From Ancylomarina sp048268005 (lineage in GTDB: Bacteria; Bacteroidota; Bacteroidia; Bacteroidales; Marinifilaceae): DNA of 64,000 nucleotides. Shown piece by piece: positions 63,214 through 64,000 of this stretch. Where the stretch lies: NCBI GenBank assembly GCA_048268005.1, contig JBLWWJ010000002.1, positions 434,001-498,000 on the forward strand, given 5' to 3'. The number at the start of each line of letters is the position of its first letter. Position 1 is the first letter of the stretch. The notes under the pieces are model-generated. The model made no database searches. It was not told the origin of the DNA and saw only the letters and a list, made by a program, of their open reading frames with translations. The position numbers and the translations under genes are program-made.

Positions 63214-63720
63214 TTGAAAGATTCAGATAAAATAAAGATTACCAATTCAAATTTTGAAAGCGTATTTGAAACAAACTTTAGAGCTTTGGTAAAGTATGCC
63301 AATTCCTTTTTGTGTGATTCAAATTTAAGTGAAGATTTGGTTCAGGAGGTTTTTTTAAGGCTTTGGGAAATGCGAAACGAGCTTCAAATTCAGACTTCCC
63401 TGAGAGAGTATCTTTTCCGATCTGTACGGAATAAATGTATCAATCACAGGCGTGATAGAAAGAATGTGGAAGTTTACGAGAATGAACAAAAAACAGGAGA
63501 GGAGTCATTTGTTTTCACGCAGACTCATTCCGAAGACAAATTTAAAATGCTTTATCAGGCTATAGAGCATTTAACACCTAAACGTCAGCAAATTCTCCAC
63601 TATGGTTTGTTTGGCCTGAAAAATTACGAAATAGCAGAAATAATGGGCGTATCAGTCAATACACTAAAAACACAAAAAAGCCATGCCTACCGAAAGCTTC
63701 GAACTATGCTGGAAGTTTGA
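63214..63720 (+). CDS. ECF-type RNA polymerase sigma factor
   Basis: 168 residues. Region 2 (FRALVKYANSFLCDSNLSEDLVQEVFLRLWEMR, then RSVRNKCINHRRDRKN) and region 4 (HLTPKRQQILHYGLFGLKNYEIAEIMGVSVNTLKTQKSHAYRKLR) are complete; this is the Bacteroidetes expansion family of sigma-70 factors. The frame has no early ATG and I take the TTG at 63214. It lies downstream of, and in the same direction as, the SusCD/protease locus; usually such factors regulate a nearby SusCD. No FecR-type anti-sigma gene follows. Confidence 0.9.
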   Translation: MKDSDKIKITNSNFESVFETNFRALVKYANSFLCDSNLSEDLVQEVFLRLWEMRNELQIQTSLREYLFRSVRNKCINHRRDRKNVEVYENEQKTGEESFVFTQTHSEDKFKMLYQAIEHLTPKRQQILHYGLFGLKNYEIAEIMGVSVNTLKTQKSHAYRKLRTMLEV

Positions 63721-63797
63721 AAAATTGTAGCAGGATGAATTCATAATTTGTCCATACTCATCTTTACCCAATACCCTAATCTACATCCTCATTTTGT

Positions 63798-64000
63798 ATG
63801 AAACGACTTGTTTTAATTCTTTTATTCTCCATTCCTGGTTTTCTCTTTGCTCAGGAGCGTTTTGTTGTGGATAGTCTAACGATGCAGTTGGAAACAGTTT
63901 CTCAGGATAGTTCGAAAATTAAAATTTTCTGGAAACTCTCTTCTTTATTCCAAAACAATAATTTAAAAAAAAGCGTGGAGTATTTAAATGCAGCTTTAAA
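63798..64000 (+). CDS. Exported TPR-type protein, N-terminal part (runs off window)
   Basis: ATG at 63798 opens a frame that stays open to the end of the window. Signal peptide (MKRLVLILLFSIPGFLFAQ) followed by the start of TPR-like helices (KIFWKLSSLFQNNNLKKSVEYLNAALK). In Bacteroidota such beginnings belong to TPR-containing LuxR-type or histidine kinase regulators; this cannot be decided here. Confidence 0.65.
   Translation, partial: MKRLVLILLFSIPGFLFAQERFVVDSLTMQLETVSQDSSKIKIFWKLSSLFQNNNLKKSVEYLNAAL

Overview
The window is AT-rich chromosomal DNA from a member of the Bacteroidota, most likely a marine or anaerobic lineage of the Bacteroidales/Marinilabiliales type. The lines of evidence are: many starts preceded by the Bacteroidota -7 element TAnnTTTG; a tmRNA whose tag reads GENNYALAA; a SusC/SusD pair; type IX secretion (T9SS) sorting domains of both kinds; a short RpoD without region 1.1; a Rho with a long charged N-terminal insert; and pyruvate:ferredoxin oxidoreductase plus pyruvate phosphate dikinase, which point to fermentative or facultatively anaerobic carbon metabolism. 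I cannot name the species from sequence alone.

Layout. 1-2150: the end of an NfeD-family gene, floA, then a tRNA cluster (one tRNA-Ser GCT and four tRNA-Pro TGG, three of them on an exact 137-bp period). 2290-7500: a TlpA-like thioredoxin, a TetR-like regulator, a dihydrouridine synthase, and a cobalamin salvage group (cbiZ, a P-loop ATPase, cobQ). 7760-9390: a small conserved-looking ORF, bioB and a DUF1289 protein. 9467-12122: a LytTR response regulator, its LytS-type kinase and a lipoprotein with an internal 30-residue duplication. 12632-20202: pruA, a kelch-type lipoprotein, an NhaC antiporter carrying an extra periplasmic domain, AlgH/YqgE, an aminotransferase class IV enzyme, gmhB-like phosphatase and a rhomboid protease. 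20266-24182: a T9SS-associated trio (OmpA/TPR/PD40 protein, PorP/SprF protein, and a small protein with a type B sorting domain). 24323-28064: holA, AMP nucleosidase, an HsdR-N-like nuclease-fold protein, a PepSY-TM protein, a YhcH protein and a 34-residue Lys-rich protein. 28417-36809: ppdK, a DHOD-like flavoprotein, a His-rich lipoprotein and nifJ. 36907-43566: an AAA ATPase, rho, rpoD-like sigma factor, rpe and a saccharopine/alanine dehydrogenase-family enzyme.

The accessory part begins at the tmRNA gene (43716-44115). Immediately after it lie the 3' half of a degenerate tRNA-Pro, an orphan terminator and a gene-poor stretch. Then comes the most interesting unit of the window (45259-60872): a surface lipoprotein with a coiled coil and strand-repeat domain, SusC, SusD, a lipoprotein with three Ig-like repeats fused to a Fibrobacter-type paralogous domain, and a 2512-residue subtilisin-family protease ending in a T9SS type A sorting domain. 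The parsimonious reading is a protein/peptide utilisation locus: T9SS exports the giant protease to the surface, the lipoproteins and SusD capture fragments, and SusC imports them. The last 3 kb hold small unknown genes, a partial in-frame duplication of one of them, an ECF sigma factor and the start of a TPR-type protein that runs off the window.

Overall most of the window is ordinary housekeeping. The surface-protease SusCD locus, the decayed tRNA next to tmRNA, the duplicated gene fragment and several palindromes and repeats deserve a second look.
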